Below are positions 21,680 through 32,938 of a stretch of 64,000 bases of DNA, in pieces. The DNA lies in the NCBI RefSeq assembly GCF_029407905.1, contig NC_073627.1, positions 140,381,697-140,445,696 on the forward strand, in the 5' to 3' direction. The notes below the pieces were generated by a model. That model ran no database searches. It worked only from the letters and a program-made list of their open reading frames with translations, and was not told where the DNA came from. The position numbers were made by a program, and so were the translations under genes. Source of the stretch: Bubalus kerabau (lineage: Eukaryota > Chordata > Mammalia > Artiodactyla > Bovidae). Every line of letters begins with the position of its first letter. Position 1 is the first letter of the stretch.

Positions 21680-23560
21680 CTAAATTCCATATATATGCGT
21701 TAGTATACTGTATTGGTGTTTTTCTTTCTGGCTTACTTCACTCTGTATAATAGGCTCCAGTTTCGTCCACCTCATTAGAACTGATTCAAATGTATTCTTT
21801 TTAATGGCTGAGTAATACTCCATTGTGTATGTGTACCACAGCTTTCTTATCCATTCATCTGCTGATGGACATCTAGGTTGCTTCCATGTCCTGGCTATTA
21901 TGAACAGTGCTGTGATGAACATTGGGGTACACATGTCTCTTTCCCTTCTGGTTTCCTCAGTGTGTATGCCCAGCAGTGGGATTGCTGGATCATAAGGCAG
22001 GTCTATTTCCAGTTTTTTAAGGAATCTCCACACTGTTGTCCATAGTGGCTGTACTAGTTTGCATTCCCACCAACAGTGTAAGAGGGTTCCCTTTTCTCCA
22101 CACCCTCTCCAGCATTTATTGCTTGTAGACTTTTGGATCGCAGCCATTCTGACTGGTGTGAAATGGTACCTCGTTGTGGTTTTGATTTGCATTTCTCTGA
22201 TAATGAGTGATGTTGAGCATCTTTTCATGTGTTTGTTAGCCATCTGTATGTCTTCTTTGGAGAAATGTCTATTTAGTTCTTTGGCCCATTTTTTGATTGG
22301 GTCATTTATTTTTCTGGAGTTGAGCTGTAGGAGTTGCTTGTATATTTTTGAGATTAGTTGTTTGTCAGTTGCTTCATTTGCTATTATTTCCTCCCATTCT
22401 GAAGGCTGCCTTTTCACCTTGCTAATAGTTTCCTTTGTTGTGCAGAAGCTTTTAAGTTTAATTAGGTCCCATTTGTTTATTTTTGCTTTTATTTCTGATA
22501 TTCTGGGAGGTGGGTCATAGAGGATCCTGCTGTGATGTATGTCAGAGAGTGTTTTGCCTATGTTCTCCTCTAGGAGTTTTATAGTTTCTGGTCTTACATT
22601 TAGATCTTTAATCCATTTTGAGTTTATTTTTGTGTATGGTGTTAGAAAGTGTTCTAGTTTCATTCTTTTACAAGTGGTTGACCAGTTTTCCCAGCACCAC
22701 TTGTTAAAGAGATTGTCTTTTCTCCATTGTATATTCTTGCCTCCTTTGTCAAAGATAAGGTGTCCATATGTGCGTGGATTTATCTCTGGGCTTTCTATTT
22801 TGTTCCATTGATCTATATTTCTGTCTTTGTGCCAGTACCATACTGTCTTGATAACTGTGGCTTTGTAGTAGAGCCTGAAGTCAGGTAGGTTGATTCCTCC
22901 AGTTCCATTCTTCTTTCTCAAGATCGCTTTGGCTATTCGAGGTTTTTTGTATTTCCATACAAATTGTGAAATTATTTGTTCTAGCTCTGTGAAGAATACC
23001 GTTGGTAGCTTGATAGGGATTGCATTGAATCTATAAATTGCTTTGGGTAGTATACTCATTTTCACTATATTGATTCTTCCAATCCATGAACATGGTCTAT
23101 TTCTCCATCTATTAGTGTCCTCTTTGATTTCTTTCACCAGTGTTTTATAGTTTTCTATATATAGGTCTTTAGTTTCTTTAGGTAGATATATTCCTAAGTA
23201 TTTTATTCTTTCCATTGCAATGGTGAATGGAATTGTTTCCTTAATTTCTCATTCTGTTTTCTCATTATTAGTGTATAGGAATGCAAGGGATTTCTGTGTG
23301 TTGATTTTATATCCTGCAACTTTACTATAGTCATTGATTAGTTCTAGTAATTTTCTGGTGGAGTCTTTAGGGTTTTCTACATAGAGGATCATGTCATCTG
23401 CAAATAGTGAGAGTTTTACTTCTTCTTTTCCAATTTGGATTCCTTTTATTTCTTTTTCTGCTCTGATTGCTGTGGCCAAAACTTCCAAAACTATGTTGAA
23501 TAGTAATGGTGAAAGTGGGCACCCTTGTCTTGTTCCTGATTTTAGAGGAAATGCTTTCAA
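21680..23560 (-). pseudogene. L1 ORF2 C-terminal part, broken
   Basis: Two minus-strand open frames, 23560-23249 (103 codons) and 23215-21680 (511 codons), separated by a frame break near 23220-23250. The first holds RT motifs RQGCPLSPLLFNIVLEVLA and the catalytic FADD (LSLFADDMILYV). The second covers the thumb and C-terminal region with a Cys/His cluster CWRGCGEKGTLLHCWWEC and appears to end at the natural C-terminus (..ILTHIYGI). L1 ORF2p supplies endonuclease and reverse transcriptase for target-primed retrotransposition; this copy lacks the endonuclease, is inverted upstream and is broken, so it cannot be active. Confidence 0.93.
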
Positions 23561-23743
23561 TTTTTCACCATTGAGGAAATGTTTGCTGTGGGTTTGTCAT
23601 ATATAGTTTTTATTATGCTGAGGTATGTTCCTTCTATTCCTACTTTCTGGAGAGTTTTTGTCATAAATGGATGTTGAATTTTGTCAAAGGCTTTCTCTGC
23701 ATCTATTGAGATAATCATATGGTTTTTATTTTTCAATTTGTTA

Positions 23744-24426
23744 GTAGAAGGAAAGAAATCTTAAAAATTAGAGCAGAAATAAATGCAAAAGAAACAAAAG
23801 AGATCATAGCAAAATTCAACAAAGCCAAAAGCTGGTTCTTTGAAAGGATAAATAAAATTGACAAACTATTAGCCAGACTCATCAAGAAACAAAGGGAGAA
23901 AAATCAAATCAATAAAATTAGAAATGAAAATGGAGAGATCACAACAGACAATACAGAAATACAAAGGATCATAAGAGACTACTATCAACCATTATATGCC
24001 AATAAAATGGACAACGTGGAAGAAATGGACAAATTCTTAGAAAAGTACAACTTTCCAAAACTCGACCAGAAAGAAATAGAAAATCTTAACAGACCCATCA
24101 CAAGCACGGAAATTGAAACTGTAATCAAAAATCTTCCAGCAAACAAAAGCCCAGGTCCAGACGGCTTCACAGCTGAATTCTACCAAAAATTTAGAGAAGA
24201 ACTGACACCTATCCTGCTCAAACTCTTCCAGAAAATTGCAGAGGAAGGTAAACTTCCAAACTCATTCTATGAGGCCACCATCACCCTAATACCAAAACCT
24301 GACAAAGATCCCACAAAAAAAGAAAACTACAGGCCAATATCACTGATGAACATAGATGCAAAAATCCTTAACAAAATTCTAGCAATCAGAATCCAACAAC
24401 ACATTAAAAAGATCATACAACATGAC
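23744..24426 (+). pseudogene. L1 ORF2 inverted upstream segment
   Basis: Sense open frame of 236 codons (23719-24429), the first few contributed by the junction. It covers the region before and into the RT domain: NEEGKLPNSFYEATITLIPK-like text (GKLPNSFYEATITLIPKPDK) and YRPISLMNIDAKILNKILA. It stops at TAA (24427-24429) where the L1 frame should continue into GFIPGMQG-type sequence, which is still readable downstream. Confidence 0.9.
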
Positions 24427-24614
24427 TAAGTGGACTTTATCCCAGGGATGCAAGGATTCTTCAATATCCACAAATCAATCAATGTAATACACCACATTAA
24501 CAAATTGAAAAATAAAAACCATATGTTTTTATTCTTTAATGTTTTAATTATGTTTGTGTCCCATTTTTATTTAAATAGCAATAACAATGGTAGCAATAAC
24601 TCTATTATTGTCAT

Positions 24615-24743
24615 GTGTGTATGCTCAGTTGCTAAATCATGTTCAACTCTTCGTGATACCATGGACAAGGAGCCAGCCAGGCTCCTCTGTCCATGGGATT
24701 CTCCGGGCAAGAATACTGGAGTGGGTTGCCATTTCCTCCACTT
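24615..24743 (-). repeat. Bov-A part of a SINE, 5'-truncated
   Basis: GTATGCTCAGTTGCTAAATC to GGGTTGCCATTTCC. 10-bp TSD TTATTGTCAT at 24605-24614 and 24744-24753. Confidence 0.9.
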
Positions 24744-24849
24744 TTATTGTCATAGTAGTCATTTATTAAAAACTTACATGCACCTAGTGATATTTGGTAC
24801 TTTATAGATGTTTCAATCATCCTAGTATTACTGCTAACAACATAAACAA

Positions 24850-25045
24850 CGGTTACAGTTGCTAACAATATTGAACTTTCTATGTGCTAGATATGTTTTT
24901 AGTATTATATTTATTCATTAACTCCCTTAGTTCTGACAACACTTTATGAAAAAAATGGTGTTATATTAGTCTAGCAAAATCCCATGAAGATTGTGTACAA
25001 TCACCTCCATTTTATAATGAGAAAACGTGGTGCTCAGGTATGACA
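24850..25045 (-). repeat. MIR SINE
   Basis: TTCTATGTGCTAGATATGTT, TATTCATTAACTCCCTTAG, CACCTCCATTTTATAATGAG, AAAACGTGGTGCTCAGGT. Confidence 0.6.
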
Positions 25046-25149
25046 CCAACACCTAACAATAATCCATGGTCTCTCATACTTATCTTTAAGAGTAGTATAA
25101 GATTAGTATCTTTAAGATAAGTATCTCTCATAATTATCTTTAAGCATCA

Positions 25150-25450
25150 GAAATGCTTTTCTTTTTTTTACCATTTTTTTTTCTGAATCTTGTTGCTGCT
25201 GCTTCTTCTCCCTCTTCTTCCTCTCCCTCTTCTTCCTCTTTTTGTCCTCCTCCTCCTCTGTATTTTCCATCTATAGAAACTTTCTCATCTTCTTTCCCCT
25301 CTATCACAGACAGTTCCACTCAACATTTCCTTCTCCTTTTCCTTCTTCAAGGACCAGCAGTTCAACATCTATTTTAAAAAGAAAAGAAGGAAGAAGAGAC
25401 AAGGAAAAAGAAAAGCAAGGAAAGGAAGGGAAATGTTAGAGAAGAGAACC
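25150..25450. repeat. polypyrimidine tract followed by polypurine tract
   Basis: 25195-25260 is almost pure T/C (TTCTTCTCCCTCTTCTTCCT type) and 25374-25440 is almost pure A/G (GAAAAGAAGGAAGAAGAGAC type) on the same strand. The two could pair or adopt triplex structure. Open frames here are compositional artefacts. Confidence 0.85.
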
Positions 25451-26625
25451 TGTTCAAGGCTGTGACTTCAGGTTATTCCCGGGAACAATCTTCCTTATTC
25501 CAAGATCAAGAATCCTCACCCTTGTAAAGGTTCTGCCCAGGCAGTGGAGACAGCACACACTCAGTACACAGTGTGTGATGGCTCCTACAGAGGGTGGATC
25601 CTTCTGGGTTCAGGGGCCTGAAAACAGCCACAGATGGTGCAAGCCATTACTCACTACCCTAAGGCAGTGCAGCCCAACCCTCGCTGTTCACGGCTGTAAC
25701 AAAGTACTGGGATCAAGCCGGTGACAAAGGCATTCTCTCTGAGCACTAATTAGCCTCTGAGTAATTTCTCTCTGACTCCAATTTCAACCATATGTACATA
25801 CAGATGCACTGTACTTTGCACTTCTTGTCTACTTTTCCCCATCATTCTTAGATCCTCTTGCTATCCTCCTCCGCTTTCTGCATCTTTTTGATTCTGTTCA
25901 TCACTTTTCTTCCATGAGATATTTAAACATTTAATTTGGGACTTGAAAGCTGATGACTTTGGGGAGCCTACATATTCTTCCATACAACTGTGAGGGGCTC
26001 TTAGGAACCAATTGCTAGAGAATTCCTTTTTTTCCAAAGTGACAGTCTACAGGCATAGATGCAACTGAGGCAGGTGTTGTGTCTGCTGACTGTGACATTA
26101 TTATTTATTTTCTTATATTTCATGTTCTTTATATTTTTTAATGTTTTCCTAAAGTTACCTATAAAAAGACCATTTTGTTATCTTGAGTTCTTTTATTTCA
26201 TCAGTGAAAACATGCCCAAGGTTCTTAGAGAGATCTTCTTCCTCATTTGTTCATTTTTTAAAATAATATCAGAGACTTTCTTGGGTTATGAATTTCTTTA
26301 GATGATTGCATGTATATTTCTATCTGATATTAGCTATGACTGTATTGTCACAACTTTACTTTGGGAACTTGTAGTTCTTTTTCTCTGTCCCATGGGTTGA
26401 CTCCTTTATTTTTTCCTTTTTTATTTTCTGTTTTCAAAAATCTGCTTCTCCAATGGCATGGCACATACTAACGATGCCTTTCACTGGCTTCCTGACTGGC
26501 ATGGATTCCAAGAAGACAGTGGCATTCTGCTGCAGGTTCTCCTTGCTTCCATGTCCACTCCAAACTTGTCTTAACTAAGGTCAGTGTGGTTATTAACTCT
26601 GCCAGGAAGTTGCATGGAGCTATGA
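25451..26625. other. no gene or repeat recognised
   Basis: Mixed then T-rich sequence. An 80-codon frame at 26059-26301 is Phe/Ile-rich from AT composition and has no recognisable domain. Confidence 0.4.
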
Positions 26626-26629
26626 AAAG

Positions 26630-26850
26630 GGATGGCTTTAGAAAGAGGTAAGCCTGTTAAAATCTTGGCTCTATACTTTCCTAGCCATGTGATGTTGAGA
26701 AAGTTTCTTAGCCTACCTAAACCTCAGTCTCCTGATGTTTAAAAATGAAGAGAACAACACCTACATTGTAATGTTGTTGTGAGCATTGAAGGTCATGTAA
26801 ATTGCCTTGTGTGTGATAAGGATGCAATTAATGAAAATTACTTTCATTTT
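26630..26850 (+). repeat. MIR SINE
   Basis: AAATCTTGGCTCTATACTTT, CCTAGCCATGTGATGTTGAG, AAACCTCAGTCTCCTGATG, ATTGTAATGTTGTTGTGAGC: sense MIR in order. Confidence 0.75.
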
Positions 26851-26854
26851 GAGT

Positions 26855-27215
26855 CAGTTAAATATGGGATTCAAATCCAAATTCTTCTACCTCTAGGACT
26901 TTTTAAAAGGAAATTTTTATGTATGCTGAGTCATTTCAGTCATGTCTGACTCTTTGCAACCCTATGGACAATAGCCCACCAAAGTCCTCTGTTTATGGGA
27001 TTCTCCAAGCAAGAATATTGGAATAGATTGCCATGCCCTCCTCTAGGAGGTCTTTCCAACCCAGGGACTGAGCCGGCATCTCTTATGTCTCTTGCGTTGG
27101 GAGACAGGTTCTTTACCATTAGCACCACCTGGGAAGCCCCAAAGGAAGTTTACTTAACTGGTTTTGAGCTTATTTGTAGGCTCAAATGAGAATAAAGGTC
27201 CCTATTTTTTAAGTC
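26855..27215 (+). repeat. MIR SINE split by Bov-tA
   Basis: ATTCAAATCCAAATTCTTC..ACCTCTAGGAC before, and GTTTACTTAACTGG..GGCTCAAATGAGAATAAAGG after the inserted Bov-tA. Confidence 0.6.
26917..27140 (-). repeat. Bov-tA SINE nested in MIR
   Basis: Full-length antisense copy, TATGCTGAGTCATTTCAGTC to CACCTGGGAAGCCCC. TSD AAAGGAAATTT / AAAGGAAGTTT at 26906-26916 and 27141-27151. Confidence 0.9.
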
Positions 27216-27630
27216 CTGGGAAGACTGCAGCATCAGACAAGGTATAAGACAGTTGCAGATGCTCTCAATGAACATTCATTCTCTTCCGTCTTCTGGACAA
27301 AGACATACTCTGGTGGACTTGTCTGAACTTTACCTGGCGCATTGCTTTTTCACAAAACAAAACTTCTAATAGGTATTACCCTAGTGTGAAGGACTCATGT
27401 TTAGCTCAAAAGAATGCTTGTTTTGATCTCTTGGAAAAGTGGATCCATTTTCTCCTTCTGATCAATGGGAATGTTTTCATAAAAATAGTACTTTTGATTT
27501 TCTCTTTTTACAAGTAGGTACATCTTTTAACCCCAGAGCACCATGTGAATGAAACAGAAGGAACAAGAGAGAGAAGAACCACAATTTAGTGAAGGTGGTA
27601 TGTTCAGATGGTATGTAAAACAAAAGATTT
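27216..27630. other. unique-looking sequence
   Basis: No gene or repeat recognised. Confidence 0.4.
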
Positions 27631-27838
27631 GGGACTTCCCAGGTGGCCCAGTGGTTAAGAATCTGCCTGCCAAGCAGGAAACTCAAGTCCAATCCCTGGG
27701 TCATGAAGATCCTCTGGAGAAAGAAATGGCAACCCTCTCCAGTATTCCTAACTGAAAAATCCCATGGAGAGAGGAGCCTGGTGGGCCACAGTCATAAAGA
27801 GTCAAACACAACTTAGTAACTAAACAACAACGACAAAC
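27631..27838 (+). repeat. Bov-tA SINE
   Basis: GGGACTTCCCAGGTGGCCCA to GAGTCAAACACAACTTAGTA with a CAA-type tail; about ten bases lost in the CAGTCCATGGGG segment. Confidence 0.88.
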
Positions 27839-28111
27839 CAGGAGATTTAGAAAAAATCTCATTGCAGTCAAGAGATATCCATGCATTTTGATGAATTCAT
27901 TTTTCACTGGGAGATAAATTTTTATTCATTTTTTCAAGGATTTGGAAAATGCTAAATAAAAGAGAACCAATAAATTGGAGGAAACATTGCTCTCTTTAGA
28001 CTACACGTAGAGATTCTTTCTCACAGGACTCTGAAAAAGAAATGCTCTTCAAATGCAAGCTGCCTCCCATCTTTTGTAATCCTGAAGGAACACCTCAGTC
28101 TCCGACGAATG

Positions 28112-28565
28112 GGGTGTATGGGCTTTGAAGTCTGACGTTACCCTGATTTTAACCCAAGCTCTGCCACATACCATCGCCAATGCCTTTAACTTCCGCAAAC
28201 CTCAGTTTCCTATGTTATTGTTGTTTAGTTGCCAAGTCATGTCTCTTTTGTGATCCTATGGACTGTAGCCTGCCAGGTTCCCCTGTCCCTGGGATTTCCC
28301 AGGCAAGAATACTGGAATGGGTTGCCATTCCCTTCTCCAGGGGATCTTCCCGACCCAGGGATCAAACCAGTGTCTTGGGATTGGCAGGTGGATTCTTTAC
28401 CAATGAGCCGCCAGGGAAGCCTCTCAGTTTCCTTTAGGTGTAAATAATAAAATGGTCAGCTTAGTTCTTCCTTTGTATAGTTTTTAGTAGGAACATATAA
28501 CACAATTGATGTGTGTTGAAGCCTGTAGCCCAGTGCCTTGTATAGAGTAGAAAATAAATGTCAGA
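28112..28565 (+). repeat. MIR SINE split by Bov-tA
   Basis: GGGCTTTGAAGTCTGACGTT, AACCCAAGCTCTGCCACATA, CTCAGTTTCC | SINE | CTCAGTTTCCTTTAGGTGTA, CCCAGTGCCTTGTATAGAG. Left and right halves are continuous once the insert is removed. Confidence 0.8.
28212..28422 (-). repeat. Bov-tA SINE nested in MIR
   Basis: Full-length antisense copy. Perfect 11-bp TSD CTCAGTTTCCT at 28201-28211 and 28423-28433, itself part of the MIR consensus. Confidence 0.95.
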
Positions 28566-28839
28566 GCCCCTTTTGTTTTTCCTTTAGAGCTATCCAATAG
28601 TGTGAACTTGATAATCATAGATGATCAATACAAGTAAATAATGGAACCTGTTGGAAGAATGTATCAGTGGAATTAATCTTATTTTTAATCATTGAGGAAG
28701 CATCTAGTCAAGAGAAGCAAAATTGACTGAATTGTTCTAGTACTTGGTGTAACTTGGTTTTAATTTTGATGAACAAAATAAGGATCCCACCTGTGTTATG
28801 ATGATTAATTATATCATTTTTTATAAAAATAAATGCTAT

Positions 28840-29220
28840 CATTTGTCAACTTAGTGTGAATCAGGTGCTTATGCCTTAAGGAAGGTAAGATTCATCTTAC
28901 AACTGAGAAGACAAAGGTTCAGAATTAAGAAACTGTTTACTCAAGGTTGGGGCTTCCCTGCTGGCTCAGACAGTAAAGTATCCGCCTGCCATGCGGGAGA
29001 CCTGGGTTCAATACCTGGGTCAGGAAGATCCCCTGGAGAAGTAAATGGCAACGTACTCCGATATACTTGCCTGGAGAATCCCATGGACATAGGAGTCAGG
29101 TGGGCTACAGTCCATGGGGTCGCAAAGAATCGGACACGGCTAAGCGACTAACGCTTTCACTTTCCTCAAGGTTACAAAGCTAATGAGTAGAACCAGAACA
29201 TATGAACCTCCACAAATGTT
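28840..29220 (-). repeat. MIR-like repeat split by Bov-tA
   Basis: CTTACAACTGAGAAGACAAAGG before and AGGTTACAAAGCTAATGAGT after the insert follow the antisense MIR order (fraction-down-to-deposit wording ..GAGGAAACTGAGGC..GGTCACACAGCTAG). Confidence 0.55.
28949..29164 (+). repeat. Bov-tA SINE
   Basis: GGGGCTTCCCTGCTGGCTCA to CTAAGCGACTAACGCTTTCA. 9-bp TSD CTCAAGGTT at 28940-28948 and 29165-29173. Confidence 0.93.
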
Positions 29221-29530
29221 TAACGTTTTTGTATTGTATAATAACAGAAATAGACTATTTGCTGCAAATAGGCACTTTATTTGGTTCACACTATAATTGA
29301 ATCCATGATCAGATCTTAAAATTTTTTATTTTCATTTATTCTCTGGAAGAAGCATCAACAACCTAGGGGCATAATTTCATTTTTTCCACTTTTGGCATCT
29401 AACTCTATTTTATTAAGTTTATCTAAGTAAGCGATTACAATTTTCTACCCTTAGATATAAGGTGTCATCTTACTGGCAAATGAGGCCAGCCTGTGGCCGA
29501 GGCATCAATACTGCATATTTACTGACAAGT
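29221..29530. other. AT-rich sequence, nothing recognised
   Basis: No gene or nameable repeat. Confidence 0.4.
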
Positions 29531-29542
29531 CAGGGAAGTAAG

Positions 29543-29757
29543 GTATGGTACTAGTGGTAAAGAGCTTTCCTGCAAATGCAGGAGACACAAGACATACAGG
29601 TTTGATCCCTGGGTTGGGAAGAACCCCTAGAGGAAGGCTTGGCACCCACTCCAGTATTCTTGCCTGGAGAATCCCATGGACAGAGGAGCCTGGCAGGCTA
29701 CAGTCCATGGGTTGCAAAGAGTCAGACACGACTGAAGCGACTTAGCAACCACGCACG
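29543..29757 (+). repeat. Bov-tA SINE
   Basis: Head degraded at its first bases, B-box-like AGGTTTGATCCCTGGG kept, body ends CTGAAGCGACTTAGC. Perfect 12-bp TSD CAGGGAAGTAAG at 29531-29542 and 29758-29769. Confidence 0.93.
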
Positions 29758-29859
29758 CAGGGAAGTAAGAGATTTATATGTATTTTTTCCCTTGGAGTTT
29801 TGATACTTTCAGAGTTTAGGGAAGTGAATTAACATTCAAAGTGTATTGTGGCTGGAAGT

Positions 29860-30040
29860 GTAGGTATAGATATTGTCTGTGTTTTTTCATTTAATACTCA
29901 TAACAGTGGGTGAAAGAGACGTCATCAACGCCATCTTAGAGCTGGGGAGTGGAGGCTTTGTAAGCTTAAGTAACTTATGTAAAATAGGAAGTATAACTAA
30001 GTTTTGAGCCCCGGAAAGCGCTCTTATATTGTGGATCTCA
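29860..30040 (-). repeat. MIR SINE
   Basis: TTTCATTTAATACTCATAAC, CATCAACGCCATCTTAGAGC, TTAAGTAACTTATGTAAAAT. Confidence 0.6.
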
Positions 30041-30889
30041 TTTCATGATGACGCTAGTAAATGAAGTGTTAGAATTCTCTGTTCTAATTTCCTGTTTACC
30101 TTGACAAGAAAGTATCCATTACTTTCCCTGATGGTGCCATGCCTCATCCCAAGGTCAGGCTTTCTTTCAGCTGAATAATGTACAATTGGAGAAGCACACA
30201 TGACTGGACATATTCTGAAAACTCAGGGAGGTGGGGGGATATGGAGGAGAGATGATGGATGGGAATAAAGGAAATAATATAATGTTGTGGAAATTTAGAT
30301 TTGGAAATGATTTTTAATCAAGTTCGGCCAGAAGAGCCTCTCTCTAGGTGTGACCTAGATGTAATCAATAACCGACATTGCAAGCCCTCTTGTCTCCCAT
30401 GTGATGTTATTGAACGCAGGTTTAATTGACCTCAGAAAGAACTTACTTTTTTGAAAAGCCATGTGCACTGCCAGCAAAATAAACTTTCCTCAGTTCTTGA
30501 CATGTGGGGAGCTTTGCTGGACTATTTCACATGGTCATTTCTGAGTAGAAAGCTGTCAGGTCATCAAGCTATAAATGCTTGGGAAACAAGTCTATGAGGC
30601 CACTTTGATAATGAATGAAGCTATAAAATGTGGTAAGGATTTCCTTTCACTGGGTTTTCTCATAGCAGCAATAGAATTGGATAGGTTACCATGGAAGGAT
30701 TCCATTACATCCATGCTCAAGACAGGCAAGGTGGCACAGGACCAGATTCGTGCAGGAAAAAATCTTACCTCCCTTTTATTGTATAATCTATGAAGACCCT
30801 ACCCTGAAGGAGTGAACTAGAAGTGACTGCTCAAGGGAAAATTTCATTTCTTTGTTGAATCAGACTATGCATTTTGTCTTGATGAACCC
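30041..30889. other. repeat-poor sequence
   Basis: Nothing recognised. A 72-codon open frame (30575-30793) lacks any domain, good start context or splice signals and is treated as chance. Confidence 0.4.
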
Positions 30890-31100
30890 TAATTTCTGTG
30901 GCTCAGATGGTAAAAAATCTGCCTGAAATGCAGGAGACCCAGGTTTGATCCCTGGTCTGGAGAGATCCCCTGGAGGAGGGCTTAGAACCCATTCCAGTAT
31001 TCTTGCCTGGAGAACTCCGTAGACAGAGGAGCCTGGTAGACTACAGTCCATGGGGTTGCAAAAAGTCAGACATGACTGAGTGACTAACACTTTCACTTTT
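30890..31100 (+). repeat. Bov-tA SINE
   Basis: TTTCTGTGGCTCAGATGGTA to ATGACTGAGTGACTAACACT. Confidence 0.9.
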
Positions 31101-31354
31101 CAAGATGAAATAGATCCTTCCTTGTCAGAATGATACAAAGACTTCTGAACCTCAGCAGCTGAAGAAAGTTTAAGCTAAGCTTTCTATTGATGAAATTCTT
31201 CTCCTGTCCACTTAATATTTTGGTGGCCTGAAAAGTCTTTTCTGAGCTTCACATTACTTGGATGTACAATAAGAGGGTTGAGCTAGATTATCTGCAAAGT
31301 CCTTCCTTTCTGTAATGCCAAATACCTCCATTTCCACTAATACCCTAAGAATAA

Positions 31355-31890
31355 GGGAGCCTTGCATTTACAAAATACCCTAGGCTCAAGAGAACTGCTT
31401 TAGAAGGCAGCCATGGTACAAAGGAAGGACCTGAGTCAGAAGACCTGTGGTCCCATCTCACTTTGGCCACATCCTTGTATATGAACTTGATTGTTTTTTT
31501 TTTTAATTTATTTATTTGGCTGTGCCAGGTCATAGTTGCCCCTGTGGGATCTTCAGTCTCCATTCTGACGTGCAGAGCATGCTGGACCTTTAGTTGTGGC
31601 CTGTGGCATCTTCAGCTGTGGCATGTGAACTCTTAGTTGTGGCACGTGGGATCTGACCGGGGATGGAACCCGGACCCCCTGCATTGGGAGTGCGGAGTCT
31701 TAGTCACTGGACCACTAGGGAAGTCCCGAGTGTGAACTTTGACAAAGCATTTCACATCCCTAAACTTGAATTTCTTAACATATAAAACGAGGGTGGTAAT
31801 AACCTATCACAGGGAAAAGTTGGTAGAATTTTGTCAGATTGTGTATGTGAAAGTAAACTTTTTACACTAAGAATCCAGGTATGCACTTAA
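31355..31890 (+). repeat. MIR SINE split by CHR
   Basis: CAGAAGACCTGTGGTCCCAT before; GAACTTTGACAAAGCATTTC, AACTTGAATTTCTTAACATA, AAACGAGGGTGGTAATAACC after the inserted SINE. Confidence 0.65.
31491..31730 (-). repeat. CHR-type SINE, long form
   Basis: Poly-T, TTTATTTGGCTGTGCCAGGT, GGCACGTGGGATCTGACCGG, CTTAGTCACTGGACCACTAG. Short flanking repeat TGAACTT on both sides. Confidence 0.9.
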
Positions 31891-32144
31891 ATATTTTGAC
31901 TGTCATCTGGCGAAGCCCTCTCACTTATTTTTTCCTCCAACCAAGAGCTTTTAAAATCCAGATTTTTTAAAAGATCTAGTTTTAATCAAAGTTAGGTATG
32001 TTCATAAAGTATCAACCATCTCTACAGAAGGTATTATGTAACACAAAATTTCATGCCCCTTCTCTATACCGTCGCTGATACCCTGTTTCCCAGAGGTGAC
32101 CACTTTCAACTCTAAGTTTTGCGTTTGTTTTTTTTTTTAGAGTA

Positions 32145-32335
32145 TTTGCCTCCCTGGGAATCATGATGAACCTCACCTTCCAGTGCAGGGGCTGTGGGTC
32201 AGTGCCTGGTCATGGAGCTAAGATACCATGTGCCTTGCAGCCAAAAGAAGTGAAAATTAAAACAGAAACTATATTGTAACAAATTCAATAAAGACTAAAA
32301 ATGATCCACTTTAAAAATAGTCTTAAAAAATATTT
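32145..32335 (+). repeat. CHR-type SINE with extended tail
   Basis: Degraded head (CCTCCCTGGGAATCATGATG), TGCCTTGCAGCCAAAAG, then ATTGTAACAAATTCAATAAA: the same 3' extension as the copy at 3945-4144. Confidence 0.75.
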
Positions 32336-32398
32336 ACCACCATGTATCTAAGTAATCTGTGCATAGTACCATTTTTGATTTTTCAGTTTAACACATAA

Positions 32399-32607
32399 AG
32401 TGTGCTTAGTCACTCAGTCTTGTCTGACTCTTTGTGGCCCCATGGACTGCAGCCCACCAGGCTCCTTTGTCCATGGGGATTCTCTAGGCAAGAATACTGG
32501 AGTGGGTTGCCATGCCCTCCTCCAGAGGATCTTCCCAACCCAGGGATCGAACCCAGGTCTCCTGCATTGCAGGCAGATTCTTTACTGACTGAGCCAGCAG
32601 GGAAGCA
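32399..32607 (-). repeat. Bov-tA SINE
   Basis: GTGTGCTTAGTCACTCAGTC to TTACTGACTGAGCCAGCAGG, GAAGC. Full-length antisense. Confidence 0.92.
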
Positions 32608-32881
32608 TACACATTATAATAATCTTCCACTTATGGAAGATGTAGATTTCACCCCTGTCACTCTTCTACCAGCAAATATATGCACAATATTAATATTTCC
32701 ATCCTCCCAAAACAAACATATAATTTTGGTTGGCTCTATCATCAGTCTTTAAATTAATGTGAGTCCGTAAATCCTATTCATGGCAGAGTCACATAAAGTA
32801 CTGTAATTTTTTTCTTTCCTCGCACAAGTATGTATTTTTCTGAGATTTAACCATTGTTTTGTTTATCTGCTACATTTTTCT

Positions 32882-32938
32882 TTTTTTAATTAATGTATTT
32901 ATTTTAACTGGGGGCTAATTACTTTACAATATTGCAAT
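32882..32938 (-). mobile_element. short L1 3' end
   Basis: TTTTTAATTAATGTATTTAT, TTAACTGGGGGCTAATTACT, TTACAATATTGCA: antisense terminus of a ruminant L1. Confidence 0.75.

Larger units (their letters stand above)
21329..24524 (-). mobile_element. ruminant L1, 5'-truncated, twin-primed
   Basis: The left 2.4 kb is antisense 3' UTR plus the end of ORF2; the right 0.8 kb (23744-24524) is an upstream ORF2 segment in sense orientation. Flanked by a 13-bp TSD GTTTTTATTCTTT at 21316-21328 and 24525-24537, so it is a single insertion. A 28-bp perfect inverted repeat marks the rejoined ends (23716-23743 and 24498-24525). It is the least decayed L1 in the window and so among the youngest. Confidence 0.95.
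31900..32881. other. old AT-rich interspersed DNA hosting two SINEs
   Basis: TTTCCCAGAGGTGACCACTT near 32086 resembles an ancient L1-associated 3' region; otherwise unassigned. Confidence 0.35.

Noticed and set aside
22059..22811. plus-strand frames of 153 and 90 codons, rich in Leu/Ser/Phe
   Set aside because: They are antisense shadows of the L1 ORF2 C-terminal part on the minus strand.
25153..25439. Ser/Pro-rich low-complexity frames
   Set aside because: Produced by the polypyrimidine tract; compositional artefact.
28112..28565. the CTCAGTTTCCT repeats as a regulatory direct repeat
   Set aside because: They are the target-site duplication of the nested Bov-tA within MIR.
30575..30793. 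72-codon open frame in repeat-poor DNA
   Set aside because: No recognisable domain, splice context or polyadenylation signal. It cannot be told apart from a chance frame without conservation data.
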